Below, piece by piece: positions 22,431 through 33,655 of a stretch of 64,000 bases of DNA. Source of the DNA: Palaemon carinicauda (lineage: Eukaryota; Arthropoda; Malacostraca; Decapoda; Palaemonidae); assembly GCF_036898095.1 (NCBI RefSeq), contig NC_090744.1, positions 14,932,655 to 14,996,654 on the forward strand. The letters are read 5' to 3'. Made by a program: the position numbers and the translations under genes. Below the pieces are notes generated by a model. It did no database searches, was not told the origin of the DNA, and was given only the letters and a program-made list of their open reading frames with translations. How positions within the stretch are numbered: position 1 is the first letter of the stretch; each line of letters begins with the position of its first letter.

Positions 22431-23410
22431 AAATGCCCCTGGACATCGAGCTTCCAAAGAAGTTTAGCATTGTTGCTGAACCCAATTCTGTTGCAACACG
22501 ATGGTAACAGTGGCGTGAAGAATTTAAGATTTACATTGTAGCTTTAGGACCTTAATTAAAAGATGGCCAAAGGAAGGCGTTATTATTACACACAGCCGGT
22601 AGAGAGGTTCGGGAAGTGTTTAAGACACTACAACCTACCGATGACACTAGTGAAGCTGCGATTAAGGCTCTTATCACATATTTTGCCCTTCAGGTCAATA
22701 TATTTTTTGAAAGGTATCAATTTACAGCACAGGCATATCAGGAAGACCATGAAAGTTTAGATGGTGTGTGACTTGACTAAAGAATTTAGCTGTTTCATGT
22801 GAATTTCTAGAGTTAGAATTTTATCATAGATCAACTTTTTGCCCATTGCACATCACAAGAGTTAAGAAAGAAATTATTGAAGGATAAATATTTATCACTA
22901 GAGAAGGTATTAATTATAGGCAAAGCTCTAGAAACATCAAATAGGCAAAGTAATATAATAGGTAATTCTACAAGTAATAAAAGGAAAAGTTAGGCTTAAA
23001 GTTGAAAGACACTGAGAATTAGAGAAAGAATAAGTCAAAGCTTAGTCATAGGAAATTTCTGAACTCTAATGCTCACAAATATCAGAATCAGACCTATACG
23101 CAGAAACAACAGGAAAAACTCATACTATATGTGTGGTAAAACTTATCATCTTGCATACGAAGCAAGGAAATGCCCTGCTACAAAACAAACATCCCAGAAT
23201 TGTAGAAAGACGGGACATTTTTCAAATGATTTTAGATTACCTAGATAGTATGCAAAGAAAATTAATTCAGCAGTTGATACTATAGATCAAGAAAATAATG
23301 CGGAAAATGTTCATGATAATCAGGTTAGTTCTGAAACTGATTTTGTGTTTCGCATTAATTCCGTCAACAAACGTGAAAAAAAAACACATATTGGTAGAAA
23401 TTATCATAAA
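22431..23410 (+). pseudogene. Gypsy A gag and start of protease, decayed
   Basis: It aligns with gag at 10122, with the same AEPNSVATRW start and a C-terminal knuckle remnant (SQNCRKTGHFS, first Cys lost). Stops (for example at 22506, 22554 and 23245) and several indels break it. It continues past the gag end into the linker before protease and is cut off at ATCATAAA, where a DIRS element begins. The rest of the copy resumes at 35983. Confidence 0.88.
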
Positions 23411-23768
23411 ACGGATGTTGAGCAAAGTGGAAAATCTATTTATGGGTGATATGGCCATGTCGTTCTGATGGAAGGTTCCTTTAGGTAGCTTTCTAAGGGA
23501 TATTTGCCACAGTGATACTCCCAGAGAAATAACCATAGGTCTCCAGAATTTTAACTTCTGGTGCGAGTATCTTTAATATATCTTTAAGGATATCGCATAA
23601 TATTAGGGGACGTATTTTTTTATACGACACATAGCAATCTTCGCCCCGAATAGATTTAACTCTTTGAGGGGGAAGAGTGGCGAACGAAAGGGGAGCCGTT
23701 ATCAAGGTACCCGGTGGACCCCCTTCCTGTACTACTATGGCCCATCATTCCTAGTTGCATTTAAGCAG
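23411..23768. repeat. DIRS left inverted terminal repeat
   Basis: From about 23451 to 23768 the sequence is the reverse complement of 35650-35965 at roughly 90% identity, including the shared GAGGGGGAAGAGTGGCGAAC block. The outer 40 bases (ACGGATGTTGAGC...) are not shared with the other ITR but are mirrored in the internal complementary region. The short open frames inside it are not genes. Confidence 0.92.
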
Positions 23769-23825
23769 GAATAGCCGCAGATAGAGTAGTTTCGGGTGGG
23801 GTAATTTTTAAGAATGAAGGGTGGG

Positions 23826-23929
23826 TCCATCAGGACGACATGGCTATCTCACCCAAAAATAGATTTTTCACTTTGTTCAAAATCAGTTTTTTTGGGCTCG
23901 GCCATGTCGTCCTGATGGAAGCTTACCAG
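23826..23929. repeat. DIRS internal complementary region (ICR)
   Basis: 23826-23886 is the reverse complement of the left tip of the element (CATCAGGACGACATGGC... ending AAAATCAG). 23887-23929 is the reverse complement of the right tip (TTTTTTTGGGCTCGGCCATG...). The two tips are thus joined head to head inside the element. This is the defining DIRS arrangement, thought to template the circular intermediate. Confidence 0.9.
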
Positions 23930-24389
23930 AGAATGAACTTGAAAGTACTATACCTATGGGTTTGTATAAGTGCCTTTACTTCAAATGAGATCCTTATATA
24001 CTGTACAGTAGTTTCCTAGACCCTTATATATGACATCACCGTTGTTTGTCATATCAACTAAGCCTGGAACTGGCTTAGGGCTCTGGAACTGGCTTAGGGC
24101 TTCCTGCCCCCTGAGGGAATTTGTCAACTTCGACTATAAGGATTCAAAGTTTGTATTTCTGTAAGGACATAACGGAAACTTCTTGAGATTACCTAGTTGT
24201 ACTTTGGAAATCATTACCATCAAGGTATCTATTCTAAGGAAAAAATGGAAAAACTCTGGAATCATTTATTGTACCATTGAGGATGAAAGAAGACGCATAT
24301 ACATTTTTTCTTTATTATTTTCATAAGCAAAATAAAATAATAATAATGTATCATGAGAAGGAATCTAGCTTTCCATATGTAAACATCAT

Positions 24390-24458
<69 letters not shown>

Positions 24459-24725
24459 CCTGTAAAGGAAGAATATACATATGTTAATTCATTTGTTAAG
24501 ATACCACTCAATAAATGTGAAGCTAATTTTGCTTAGTTTCACTTAGATGTTGGATATGCTTCAACACTGTGTTATTGGTTAGATTCTGCACCTATATTGA
24601 ACAGTCCATTAATCACCAAAGTGATTTTCACTAAAAGGTATTACACTCGAGGGACTTAACACCTATTCACCCGATACACTGCTGAGTCGCAAACCAGTCC
24701 ACTGTTCATCGCAGCACTAGACGAC
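23930..24725. other. DIRS 3' non-coding region with TA microsatellite
   Basis: Between the ICR and the recombinase gene. It holds a 19-base direct repeat (CTGGAACTGGCTTAGGGCT, about 24065-24100) and a (TA)n run (about 24393-24456). Open frames across the TA run on both strands are artefacts of the repeat. Confidence 0.75.
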
Positions 24726-25800
24726 AGGTTTTATGACACTACCTGCCATAGAGTGTTTTATCTCGTGCACTTGCTTCGCATAATATTTATAGAAGACTCT
24801 GGATGATATCCACCTTATATATGAGCGGAGCCTCTCAAAGTCCATGTGTTGAAAGAAGTTCAACGAAGAAGCAACTTTTCTTGGATCGTGACCTGTGGGT
24901 TTGCTGTCAGGATCCGCTCTAAGAATAAAGTAGTTGAGTTTCACCCTCAGTTGTTTTAGAGATGAATTTGATCCTGAGGTTTTGTCTCATAAAGAGCTGT
25001 CCCTCCTTGAAGTCTGAAGTTCTTCGAAGATAGGCCTTAAGACACTACTGGGCATAGAGAGACATCTTCCTTCAGAGGGCAGATTCTCCAAGCACCCCAC
25101 CTTTTGGTGGGCAGCTCGGTTTTGGCAAGAAGGGTAGAATCAGGGAAAAGATTCAGTTCTCCTGTTTCCGTGAACTGAATATGGCCTTCATTCCTGGATA
25201 AGGCCACTATTTCACTAACTCTAGCCCCTGAGGCTATAGCAAACAGAAATATCACTTTCTGTGTTAGATCCTTTAGGGTGCAATCCTCATTGTTCATAAT
25301 CGAAGCGTAGCTCAAGACTTTGTCCAATGACCATATGGGCTTTGGAGGGGTTACTGGCTTGAGTCTAGTGGATGCTTTTAGTATCTTATTGAAGATTTCA
25401 CCTGAAAGGTCCACCTGAAAGGCGTAAAGAAGAGGTCTAGTCAGGGCCGACTTACACGCAGTTATTGTGGTGGAAGCAAGGCCTTGTTCGTGTAGGTGGA
25501 TGAAGAAGGAGAGACAGAAATCTATTGATAATTCTGTCGGTTTCCTTGCTTTCACAACCAAAACCTACTTCTTCCAAGATGATTCATATTGTCTCCTTGT
25601 TGAACTTTACTTGTATTCTTCGATGAAGTCGATCTTGTCTTTTGAGATCCCAAACCTTTTCTTGGCTGCTAGGGCGAGAAAATCATGAGATATAGGTTGT
25701 TGGTTCTCAAGGATGAAGCGTAGACAGTCGACTTCTGAACCAGTTGGGATAAGAGGAAACAGCTTCAGTTTCAATTCTAGAACTAGAGAGAACCAATTTG
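24726..25800 (-). pseudogene. DIRS tyrosine recombinase, frameshifted
   Basis: The enzyme would integrate the circular element DNA. The N-terminal helical (SAM-like) part reads LAAKKRFGISKDKIDFIEEY near 25650 and continues through STTITACKSALTRPL. The first catalytic Arg lies in AIASGARVSEIVALSR (about 25200). The C-terminal catalytic block, in another frame at 24726-24944, contains HDPRKVASS (His/Arg), W of the RWISSRVF segment, and the candidate nucleophile Tyr in VFYKYY. The two parts are separated by a break near 24945-25036. Stops also lie near 25610 and 25570. The catalytic set is visible but split, so the copy is inactive. Confidence 0.85.
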
Positions 25801-26369
25801 GGGGCCACTACTGCCGAGGACTTTTAGCAGGAGATTGGTTGGTGGGAACAGGTAGATTCGATTCCATCTGTTCCAGTCGAGAGACATAGAGTCTTTCTCT
25901 TCTGCTTGAGGGTCCTCGTAAGGGGCTACATAACGAGGTAGTTTCTTATTGTCATTCGTTGCGAAAGGGGTCGATTTGCAGTTCTGAGACTTTTTCTGAG
26001 AGGAAGGGAGAGGAGTCTGCATCTAGGGACCATTCTGTCTCTATCGGCTTTCGCCTGGATAGGGCATCCGCTGTCACATTGCGAAAACCTTGCAGGTGAA
26101 CTGTTGATAAATGCCATCTTTTCTTCCTTGCTAGGTAGAAGATGGCTAACATCACGTGACTGGTGTGAGGTGATCTCGTGCCTTGTCGGTTTAGACATCT
26201 TACTATCACCTCGTTGTCCAAGACCAGTCTGATGTGGACAGACCTGCGAGGGGATAGTTTCTTCAACGTTAGGAAGACTGCCATAGCCTCCAAGATGTTG
26301 ATGTGAAAGGTTTTGAACTGGTGCGACCAGTTCCCCTGCACTTTTCTTTCTTGCGAATGGCCTCACCAT
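25783..26369 (-). pseudogene. DIRS RNase H, broken
   Basis: Two overlapping minus-strand frames. One (26341-25952) carries FHINILEAMAVFLTLKKL, LVLDNEVIVRCLNRQGT and VHLQGFRNVTADALSR, the active-site stretches of DIRS-type RNase H. The other (26022-25783) continues with NKKLPRYVAPYEDP and NRIYLFPPTNLLLKVL, the segment that normally follows RNase H. One frameshift lies near 25990, and the typical sequence beyond it is missing before the recombinase. I see no methyltransferase domain, which many DIRS elements carry here. Confidence 0.85.
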
Positions 26370-26479
26370 CCTTCCAGGGAGGCATCAGTGTGCATTACCA
26401 CTGATGGTTTAGGTGGTTGTAAGGGAATTGTTCGCGCTAGGTTCTTGGCTGTTCACCATGGCCTTAGTAGCGTGCGCAA

Positions 26480-27421
26480 TCAGGTCGGTGTCAACCTTCG
26501 TTGATCTCTTTGAGAGTTTGATGCGTATCTTCTCCAGATTCCTGACGCATCCTTTAACTGTGCTTTTAGCACTGGGTCTGTCACTACTGCAAACTGGAGA
26601 GAACCCAGTACTCTTTCCTGTTGGTGTCTTGAAATCCTCTTGTGTTTCAATAGTCTCTTGATAGATCCTGCTATCTTCTCTCTCCTCTTCTTCAGTGGAA
26701 TGGAGAGACGGTGGGACTGTAAGTTCCAATAGATTCCTAACCATTGAAACTTCTGAGCTAGAGAAGGGCGAGACTTTTGAGGTTGATCTTGAAGCCTAGG
26801 TGCTTCATGAACTGAATCATCTTTGTGGCTGCCTGTAGAAAAGTTGTCTTGGATGCTGACCACACCAGCCAATCGTCCAGGTATGCTACTACCTGAATTC
26901 CTTCTGAGCGAAGTTGTTGGACGATTGTGTCCACAAGTTTTGTGAATATCCTTGAGGCTATGTTTACCCCAAAGGACTTGGCTGTGGAGACATACTTTGT
27001 CTTCTGTATCCTGAATCCTAGGTAGGAGGAGAGGGGGCGGCTGCCTGGTAGGTGCCAGTAAGCATCTGCCAGGTCTATTGAGACTGTGTACACCCCTTTT
27101 GGTAAAAGGGTCCTTATGTGTTGTAAGGTAAGCATCCGGAACTTGTTGTTCTCGATGAACTTGTTGAGTGGAGACAAGTCTAAAATGACTCTGAGTTTGT
27201 TCGAGTCTTTCTTGGGAACACTAAATAGCCTTCCCTGGAATTTGATGGACTTCGCTTCTCCTATTACCTTTTTGTTCAAGAGTTCTGAGATATATTCTTC
27301 TAACAAGAGGGTGTAGTGTTGGAGGAATTCTGGAAAAGGGGGTGGAATTTTGTTCCATTTCCAACCAAGTCCATTCTTGATTAGGCTGTGGGCCCAGGGA
27401 TCTAAGGTCCCACGATCTCAA
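26480..27421 (-). pseudogene. DIRS reverse transcriptase, frameshifted
   Basis: The main frame (27306-26758) contains GRLFSVPKKDSNKLRVILD, DLADAYWHLP and the active site VVAYLDDWLVW, all typical of the DIRS RT branch. It continues in another frame (26872-26480) with the thumb and connection region (FQWLGIYWNL, RVLGSLQFA). Upstream, the GWKWNKIPPPFPEF lead-in lies in a third frame (27421-27221). At least two frameshifts are therefore present. The domain order and the YLDD box identify the family with good certainty. Confidence 0.9.
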
Positions 27422-27454
27422 AAGTGGAAGAGTCTCCTTCCTACCAAGAGCCTC

Positions 27455-29415
27455 TCATTGCTGAGAGGTTCCTGAGAACTTATTTCCGTGACTGCGTCCT
27501 CCTCTACCCCTTGAGGGGTTTCTTGAGGAGCCTCTTTTTGAGCCTCTACCTTTGTAGGGTCGAAAGGTAGTTGTGTGCCTCTCAAAACATAGGTTAAACA
27601 CAGGTGATTTGGTTACTAGCTGCTGAGGGATCATCTGGAAGGTAGTTTGCAGCTGAGTTACCATTTGAGGCACTGTGGCTATGGTCATTGTCAGAAGTTG
27701 TGCAGGTCTACGTGGTTTCTTTGTCTTCCTGTTTTTGGGTTGGGGACCACCGTCTGAGGATGATTTCCTCTTGGAAGATATGCCCCACTTTTGGAGAAGG
27801 TTCCTATTCTCCGTGGCGGCTTTGGCAATAGCCTCCTTTGCCCTAGATGCATGAAGTGATCAGCTTCCTAGGTTTGTGTTCGACTGTTGCTGCGGCAAAC
27901 ACATGCTCTCTACAGGCCCTCCTTGACCTGACAGAGGCATACAAGTCCTTCACAAAGGTACCCATGTGGGACTCCGCTAAGACCATATATATGTCTGGGG
28001 CGTTGGTAAGGCCTGCACACATTTCCAGGCAAGTCTGATGAGACAAACAAGCGGCTAGTCTCTCTTTTGTCTCCTGTTCCCTTCTCAAAAGATGCTCCGG
28101 CAGCTTTGGAAGGTTCTCTTTGAACTGCTGACCTGCTATCTCCGGATCCAGCTTAGAGACGGCAAAGGTTTGATGAACTTCATTCCACTTCTCCTCGCAG
28201 GTAGGCATGGCTAGAGATAATGGTTTACATTCCTCTAGGATTGGGCACAGTTTGCCCTCATTGACTGGTCTCATGACACAGTCAAGGGCTTTCACTGAAA
28301 AGGGGAAAGATCTGGAGGAAGGAGCAATGAAGGTTGGATGCCTCTTGCTTAATGTCGAGACTTTAGAGTTGGTATATCTGGCTCCTTTTAGGGTCTTGGA
28401 TAGGATAGCCTGTGCCTTGTCATGCTCGAAGACAATGACTTCCTTTGGTACAGTCTCCTCACGGGATGCTGGTTCATCCAGCAGTCTCACATAACATTCT
28501 GGGTATGCTGAAAAGCTGGGCCAGAATTGGAGATCCTCAAAGGGTTTGGTCCTCAACTTCTCGGAGATATACAGTAGAGCTTCCCATTCATCATGGGCAT
28601 ACACTCCGCGTACCTCCAGGGGTTGGTTTTGGAGCAGTGAGGTAGGTAAGATACTCTATGGGGCTTAGCAAAGCCTCTGGAAGCGCCAGAGCGTTTCCCT
28701 TCCCTTACCTCTCTCTTCGTCTCTTTGAGATCTTGCTTTATCTCCTGCTGTTCCTTCCGGAACACTGCCAACATCTGCTGGATCGACTCTAGGAGAACTT
28801 CGCTCCTGCCAATTTGCACATCTGGTTGGGGAGTTGGGGCTGAAGAGGTTGACGGCACAGGTTGATATGCCGTCACGATGAACTGAGGGTCCTCAGTGAC
28901 CATCGTAACGGATCCATCTTCCTCCGTAGGTGGTTGGACAACCTCTTCTTCAAGGTCTTCTTGTAGAAGGTCCCTTTCGGTGTCGGTAGACACCTTTGAC
29001 ATCCGTTCTTGGTGGATGTCCATGCCTGCCGGTCCCTTGTTGATGTCCGCGTCCACTGTCAGTTGGTTGAAGGGAGGCTTGACCTGTACCTGGGGCACAA
29101 CCGCACAGGATTGAGCCTTAGGGAACAGAAGGCACCTTAATGATTCATTAGGTAGGTAAGGTCCCGGAGAGTTCTTCTGGAACCCTCTTTCCCACCTCCG
29201 AAGAGTTTCTCTTGCTGTATCCCTTGACTCCATAGTGTCAGGGATCTCTTCTCCAAAGCCTTCGGTCATCAGGGCCGAGCAGATAGAGCAACCCTTCGGG
29301 TCCCCGTACCTCAGGGATCCGGATACGATGCAGCGGGGGCATGAGACCTATACATCGTATGCCCACAAAAGTCCTTGCTCTTGTGGTTGCAGAACATGAC
29401 TGCACACTTCACCAT
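27455..29415 (-). pseudogene. DIRS Gag-like protein, frameshifted
   Basis: From an ATG at 29415 the protein begins with a Cys/His-rich segment (KCAVMFCNHKSKDFCGHT). After a shift it continues with CPRC...GCSICSAL, then a long charged region (29269-28553, including a Glu/Lys-rich coiled-coil-like stretch EVREGKRSG), a second part in another frame (28604-27843), and an Arg/Gly-rich tail (KGRGSKRGSSRNPSRGRGG, 27688-27455) suited to nucleic-acid binding. Position and composition fit the DIRS ORF1/Gag. Frames change near 29330, 28590 and 27840. Its function is inferred from position; I recognise no standard Gag domain. Confidence 0.75.
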
Positions 29416-29423
29416 TGGCTCCT

Positions 29424-29447
29424 CCTGTAAGGCAAGAAAAGGTGAAG
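29424..29447 (-). promoter_or_regulatory. Candidate 3' splice site before DIRS gag
   Basis: On the minus strand CACCTTTTCTTGCCTTACAG is followed by GAGGAGCCAATGG, where ATG is the gag start. A pyrimidine tract plus ACAG nine bases before the start codon looks like a splice acceptor and would explain the long upstream leader. No donor was identified. Confidence 0.35.
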
Positions 29448-29494
29448 TGAGTATTGAGTTGTTGATATCATTGATATAAATACATACTTATTAA

Positions 29495-30556
29495 CCCGAG
29501 AAATGCGGCAATGTCATTTTACTACAGCCCCATGGTGCGGCTATCTTGACAAAAATACAGTGTTTCAGAATCCAACCCATAACTATACCAATGTTTTTGT
29601 AATAACTTCGTGCATGTATCATCCAAATATTTCATCCTACATCTTGTTTGTTATTTTGTTATAAACCATCAAAGTTAATTCTAAAGAGTGATGTGGCATC
29701 TTGCATGATAGCCAATGGGTGACTCTGAATTGTCTTTCATGGAGGGGGGGGGGGGGCGTAGTATGTTGGGTACCACCCACGGCATCACGGGTCTGTTTGC
29801 GACGGCAGAGGTTAGCGATTTTTATTTACTACATTCCGTACTATATAATGAAGGTTTTAGGCTATCTTTAACAAATAGCCTTTACTATATATTGAAAAGT
29901 GTAGTAATAGAAAAAAATTACTTTATATTTTCAAATCCTAGGATAGAGTTGTATCTATTCCTGATTGATTGATTTAAAGTTTTCAGGCATATCTATTCCT
30001 GAAATAATAATGATAATTTTAGTTGATGTAGTCACATTTACTATTTACAAACACTTTATTTGCTTCGTTTTTTTTTTCTTTATCTATTCATAAAGTGACT
30101 ATTGTTACCATCGCAATTATTTTAAATTTGTTTAAAATAATATATATTTAGAGAGAATATATATTTTTACTTACAATTTTGATAAAGCAACTTAGAATAT
30201 TTGAAGGAACAAATTGATTAAAAGTAATGCAATATCATAGTCTTTTACAAATATATATAGTAGTTATAACCTAAAAAATCATAATATTTAAAGTACATAA
30301 GGAGAGCAATAATTATAATCATATTGAAAACATACTAACTATTATTGGAATCTTGTGTAGATAAACATAGTTCATACTAATTACAATAAGTTTTTATATG
30401 ACATTTTTAAGCATTTGTATATAGTAATGCGTATATCAAAAGCATCGCCGCATATTTAAATATACAGTATATACGGCATATACAAAAGATGTAGAAAATT
30501 CCTAGTGTGGATGTAAAAAATGAATACAGGCTATATAAAACATTTCTTAAAAAGAT

Positions 30557-30560
<4 letters not shown>
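29495..30560. other. piggyBac left-end non-coding region
   Basis: AT-rich sequence between the left TIR and the CT microsatellite. It includes a short G-run near 29744. An 85-residue open frame (29715-29972) has no recognisable feature, and I do not call it. Confidence 0.6.

Positions 30561-30637
<77 letters not shown>
30561..30637. repeat. (CT)n microsatellite
   Basis: About 75 bases of uninterrupted CT near the transposase 3' end. Ser/Leu- or Arg/Glu-repeat frames on either strand are artefacts of the repeat. Confidence 0.97.
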
Positions 30638-30640
<3 letters not shown>

Positions 30641-30694
30641 TTATTTTGGGTATGCCAGTGACGAAAGCAGTCAGTTGGACATTAAGGCACATTA

Positions 30695-30930
30695 TATTCA
30701 GCACAGATAGTTGTAACCCGAGTTCTTTTCTTTGGTCGCCGGGAAGTATTTGCGCAGACATAGCAGTTTAGCTGTTTTTTTTTTATCTGTTTTGGGCCTC
30801 ATCAAATATTGTATTCAGCACAGATAGTTGTAACCCGAGTTCTTTTCTTTGGTCGCCGGGAAGTATTTTGCGCAGACATAGCAGTTTAGCTGTTTTTTTT
30901 TTATCTGTTTTGGGCCTCATCAAATATTGT
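30695..30930. repeat. 117-bp tandem duplication in piggyBac
   Basis: Two near-identical copies (30695-30811 and 30812-30930) contain GATAGTTGTAACCCGAGTTC and TTTTGGGCCTCATCAAATAT. They begin at the 3' end of the transposase reading frame, so the C-terminus is altered. The copies differ by single-base length changes in T runs. Confidence 0.93.
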
Positions 30931-33004
30931 GTGCTGGAGATGATAATAGCTAATATTAGCTGCTCCCTGCAAGCGATTAGGTACTTCTCCCGGCGGATGT
31001 CCACGACGTCCAAGTCTGCTACTTGTCACGGTACCACTATTTTCAAGAAGTTGGTATGAAACGTTGAAAATAAATTCACGAAATTTTAATTGCTTGCAAG
31101 TTGGGTCGGATGTCTTTACAAGCCAAATATTGTATGCATTAAGCATAGTGATGTCAATAAGATCAAGAATGATTTTGTGGTACCACTTGAAGGATTTCCT
31201 CATACACTCTGTCTCACTTAGCTGGCAGTCACTCTTATCTACAAGGCGCATATTTTCGTTGTAATCAACAATAACATCTGGCTTACAGATTTTCTTCTTA
31301 GTCCTGTAGTGGACCTTACCTGTGTTCACTATGTCACCTTTATGTATGGTTGATAAAAGGGTCACAGGCTTTTTATCTATTCACTTAACAGCCAATATCT
31401 TGTTAGTTGCCCCCTGTTGTACGGTTGTGACTTTGGTTTTTCTCTTTTTTTTTTTTTAGTTTTATTACTTATGTTTGTAGTTTCATCCTCATTAGGGGAG
31501 TCACTGTCACTAGGGTTGTCATAAGAGGTGGATGGGACATCAAATTTGGGCCTATATTTCCTGCTTTCTCTCACTGTTCCGCACGCCCCTGTGGCGTTGT
31601 CATGAAGGAATTGTGCCAATGTAGGGCTACTATACCAATTGTCAGTATACAATACAGTATATGTCCATGATCTATATAAGGTGCCCTCATTTTCATGACT
31701 ACTGCTCCTGAGAATCCCAAACCACTACCCTGATCTTCTTTTGGTATATCTATATCTGTTCCAATATATACTTTAATATCAAGCACTATTCCTGTTTCAC
31801 AATCACATAAAACAAACAGTTTGATCCCAAATCGATGACGCTTGCTTGGGATATACTGTTTAAAGACAAGTCGCCCTTTGAAAAGTATAAGGGACTCATC
31901 AATCACAATTTTCTGGAAAGGATGAAAGACCCTTTTGAAGTTTGCAACAACTAAACTAAAGAATGATCTTATTTTCCAAATTCGATCACTTGCGATTGGT
32001 CTCCCGTTGTAAGCAAAGTGCATGAAACAAGTCAACAGTAAGAATCTATCACGGGTTATGAATTTTGAAAAAAATGGAGTAGGAATCAAAGGGTCTTGTT
32101 TCCAATAGTCTTGTAATACAGGTTTTTTTTTCATGAGAGGCATCAGTAGTAGTAATGATAAATAAACATAAATTTCATGGACATCTGTGTCCATCCATTT
32201 TTGAACTTGTGAATTTTGTGTGAAAGAGAACTTTTCCATTACCAACTGGTAGTACTTGTTAATTTCACAGACAATAAGGTCAACTAATTCTTCATTGAAA
32301 AGCGCAAGAAAACATTCAGTTTCTCTTGCAGTGCCATCACAAGGCCACTCATTTTTTATGCCAGCGCAATTACCATCAAAGGGATGAATGTCAGGTATAA
32401 AGTTATTGACAAGAGACCAAATATAAGACTGAATATTTCCTTCTCGTATGCTATGTATGATAACTATTTCATTCTCTACATCTTCACTTTCTTCAATATC
32501 CCCTCCATCTGAACGAAATAATCATCTTCGCTATCATCAGAGGTCCCTATCTCACCAATATCACTATCACAACAGTTGATGTCATCATCTATGTCTTCGT
32601 CTGTTTCGTCTTCAGAAAATAACATGGGTAAGAATTTGCTCGGTGTCAGATTCTGTAAATGACGTTTTTTCTTAATGATTGGGGGAGGGGTCGATGTACT
32701 AGGCATTGTATCAGCATCACATATGTGTTTTGGTGGTGTCAATATGACAGAGGTAGCAATACTTTCATATTGCTCTTTTTTCTTGAGGTACATATTTTCC
32801 AGTAACACTTCTCTTCACACCGCCCTTTCTTCCAATTTCCTCTTGTTGCTGGATTTTAATTTCCCCTTGTGACATTGAATTTGTCTCTTTTGAGAAACAG
32901 ATTTTCCTTTCAGTCTTTGTGGTCTCGCAGTGCTTGCCAGATGTCACAGACTCCTTTTTCCAAGGATTGTTACGACGTCCAGTCATGGCGACAAAAAGTG
33001 ACAT
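30901..33004 (-). pseudogene. piggyBac transposase (DDE_Tnp_1_7), frameshifted
   Basis: Five consecutive minus-strand frames make one transposase. First a basic N-terminus (from 33004), then an acidic stretch (32808-32476), and the catalytic core from 32245 with IVIDESLILFKGR (first Asp) and KRHRFGIKLFVLCD. Next comes YTDNWYSSPTLAQFL (second Asp, near 31650), then a Lys-rich linker. Last is VIVDYNENMRLVDKSDCQ (third Asp, near 31270), where the family usually has MGGVD. All three catalytic Asp positions are present. The Cys-rich C-terminal zinc region is not seen; the protein runs into the tandem duplication. At least three frame breaks or stops make it inactive. Confidence 0.87.
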
Positions 33005-33655
33005 ACAAACAAAATCAGAAAAAAAAAAATACTAAATTACTTTAATTGTTATCAAAATAGCTTTAGACAACAAAAAAAGAAAAACCTTTATTATAATAGT
33101 AACTTATACTCCTTGTAAACAACCCCCCAGTTACTTGTAATAACATTATCCTTGTAAACAAACACTCGCAGATATTCAAAACAAAAACATTTGGTATTGT
33201 TGTCGTAATTTAAAACTAGGCGACCGCCATCCTGACGTAGGATTTGAGAGTTGCCATACGTTTTATTTCCCTTCCTACACAATGTATTACGATGTGATAT
33301 CGTTGGTGTGTATATGTATGTATGTTGTTATATGTTTTTTTTTTCATAGTTTATGTTTCTAATATGCTAATATAAAACGAGTTTTAACTGAAAATAATTA
33401 CAATTCACTTTTTTCCCTTGCAAAAAATTTGAAGTCCATATATGGAAAGGTTTTATATTATACATAATTATATAGGTAAAATAAAGTTATAAACATTCAC
33501 ATTTCTACCAGAAATATTGTTTCATCATAAGAAAAATTATAAAAGTCGAATAAGTTCACAAGGGAATTTGCAAGAAGAAATAGAAAATTGCGCTCTGAAG
33601 AGGCTTATAGCAGTCTACCATAAAGCCGCTCAAGAGGCTTGTAGCAGTTCTCGGG
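33005..33655. other. piggyBac right-end non-coding region with subterminal repeats
   Basis: The upstream region of the transposase. Just inside the right TIR are two direct copies of a GCTC.AGAGGCTTRTAGCAGT motif (about 33591-33615 and 33627-33650), probably subterminal transposase sites. The rest is AT-rich with no gene recognised. Confidence 0.65.

Larger units (their letters stand above)
29495..33655 (-). mobile_element. piggyBac-type DNA transposon inside the DIRS leader
   Basis: The left end is TTAA followed by CCCGAGAAATGCGGCAA. The right end, reverse-complemented, is CCCGAGAACTGCTACAA: 14 of 17 positions agree and both start CCC, as in the family. The target duplication is TTAA on the left (29491-29494) and TAAA on the right (33656-33659), one mismatch. 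The transposase is on the minus strand. At about 4.2 kb it is enlarged by a CT microsatellite and an internal duplication. Confidence 0.85.

Noticed and set aside
24262..24480. Tyr/Ile-rich open frames on both strands
   Set aside because: They are produced by the (TA)n microsatellite.
30507..30771. Ser/Leu- and Arg/Glu-repeat open frames
   Set aside because: They are produced by the (CT)n microsatellite.
33091..33282. A 63-residue open frame upstream of the piggyBac transposase
   Set aside because: No motif; it lies in the non-coding right end of the element.
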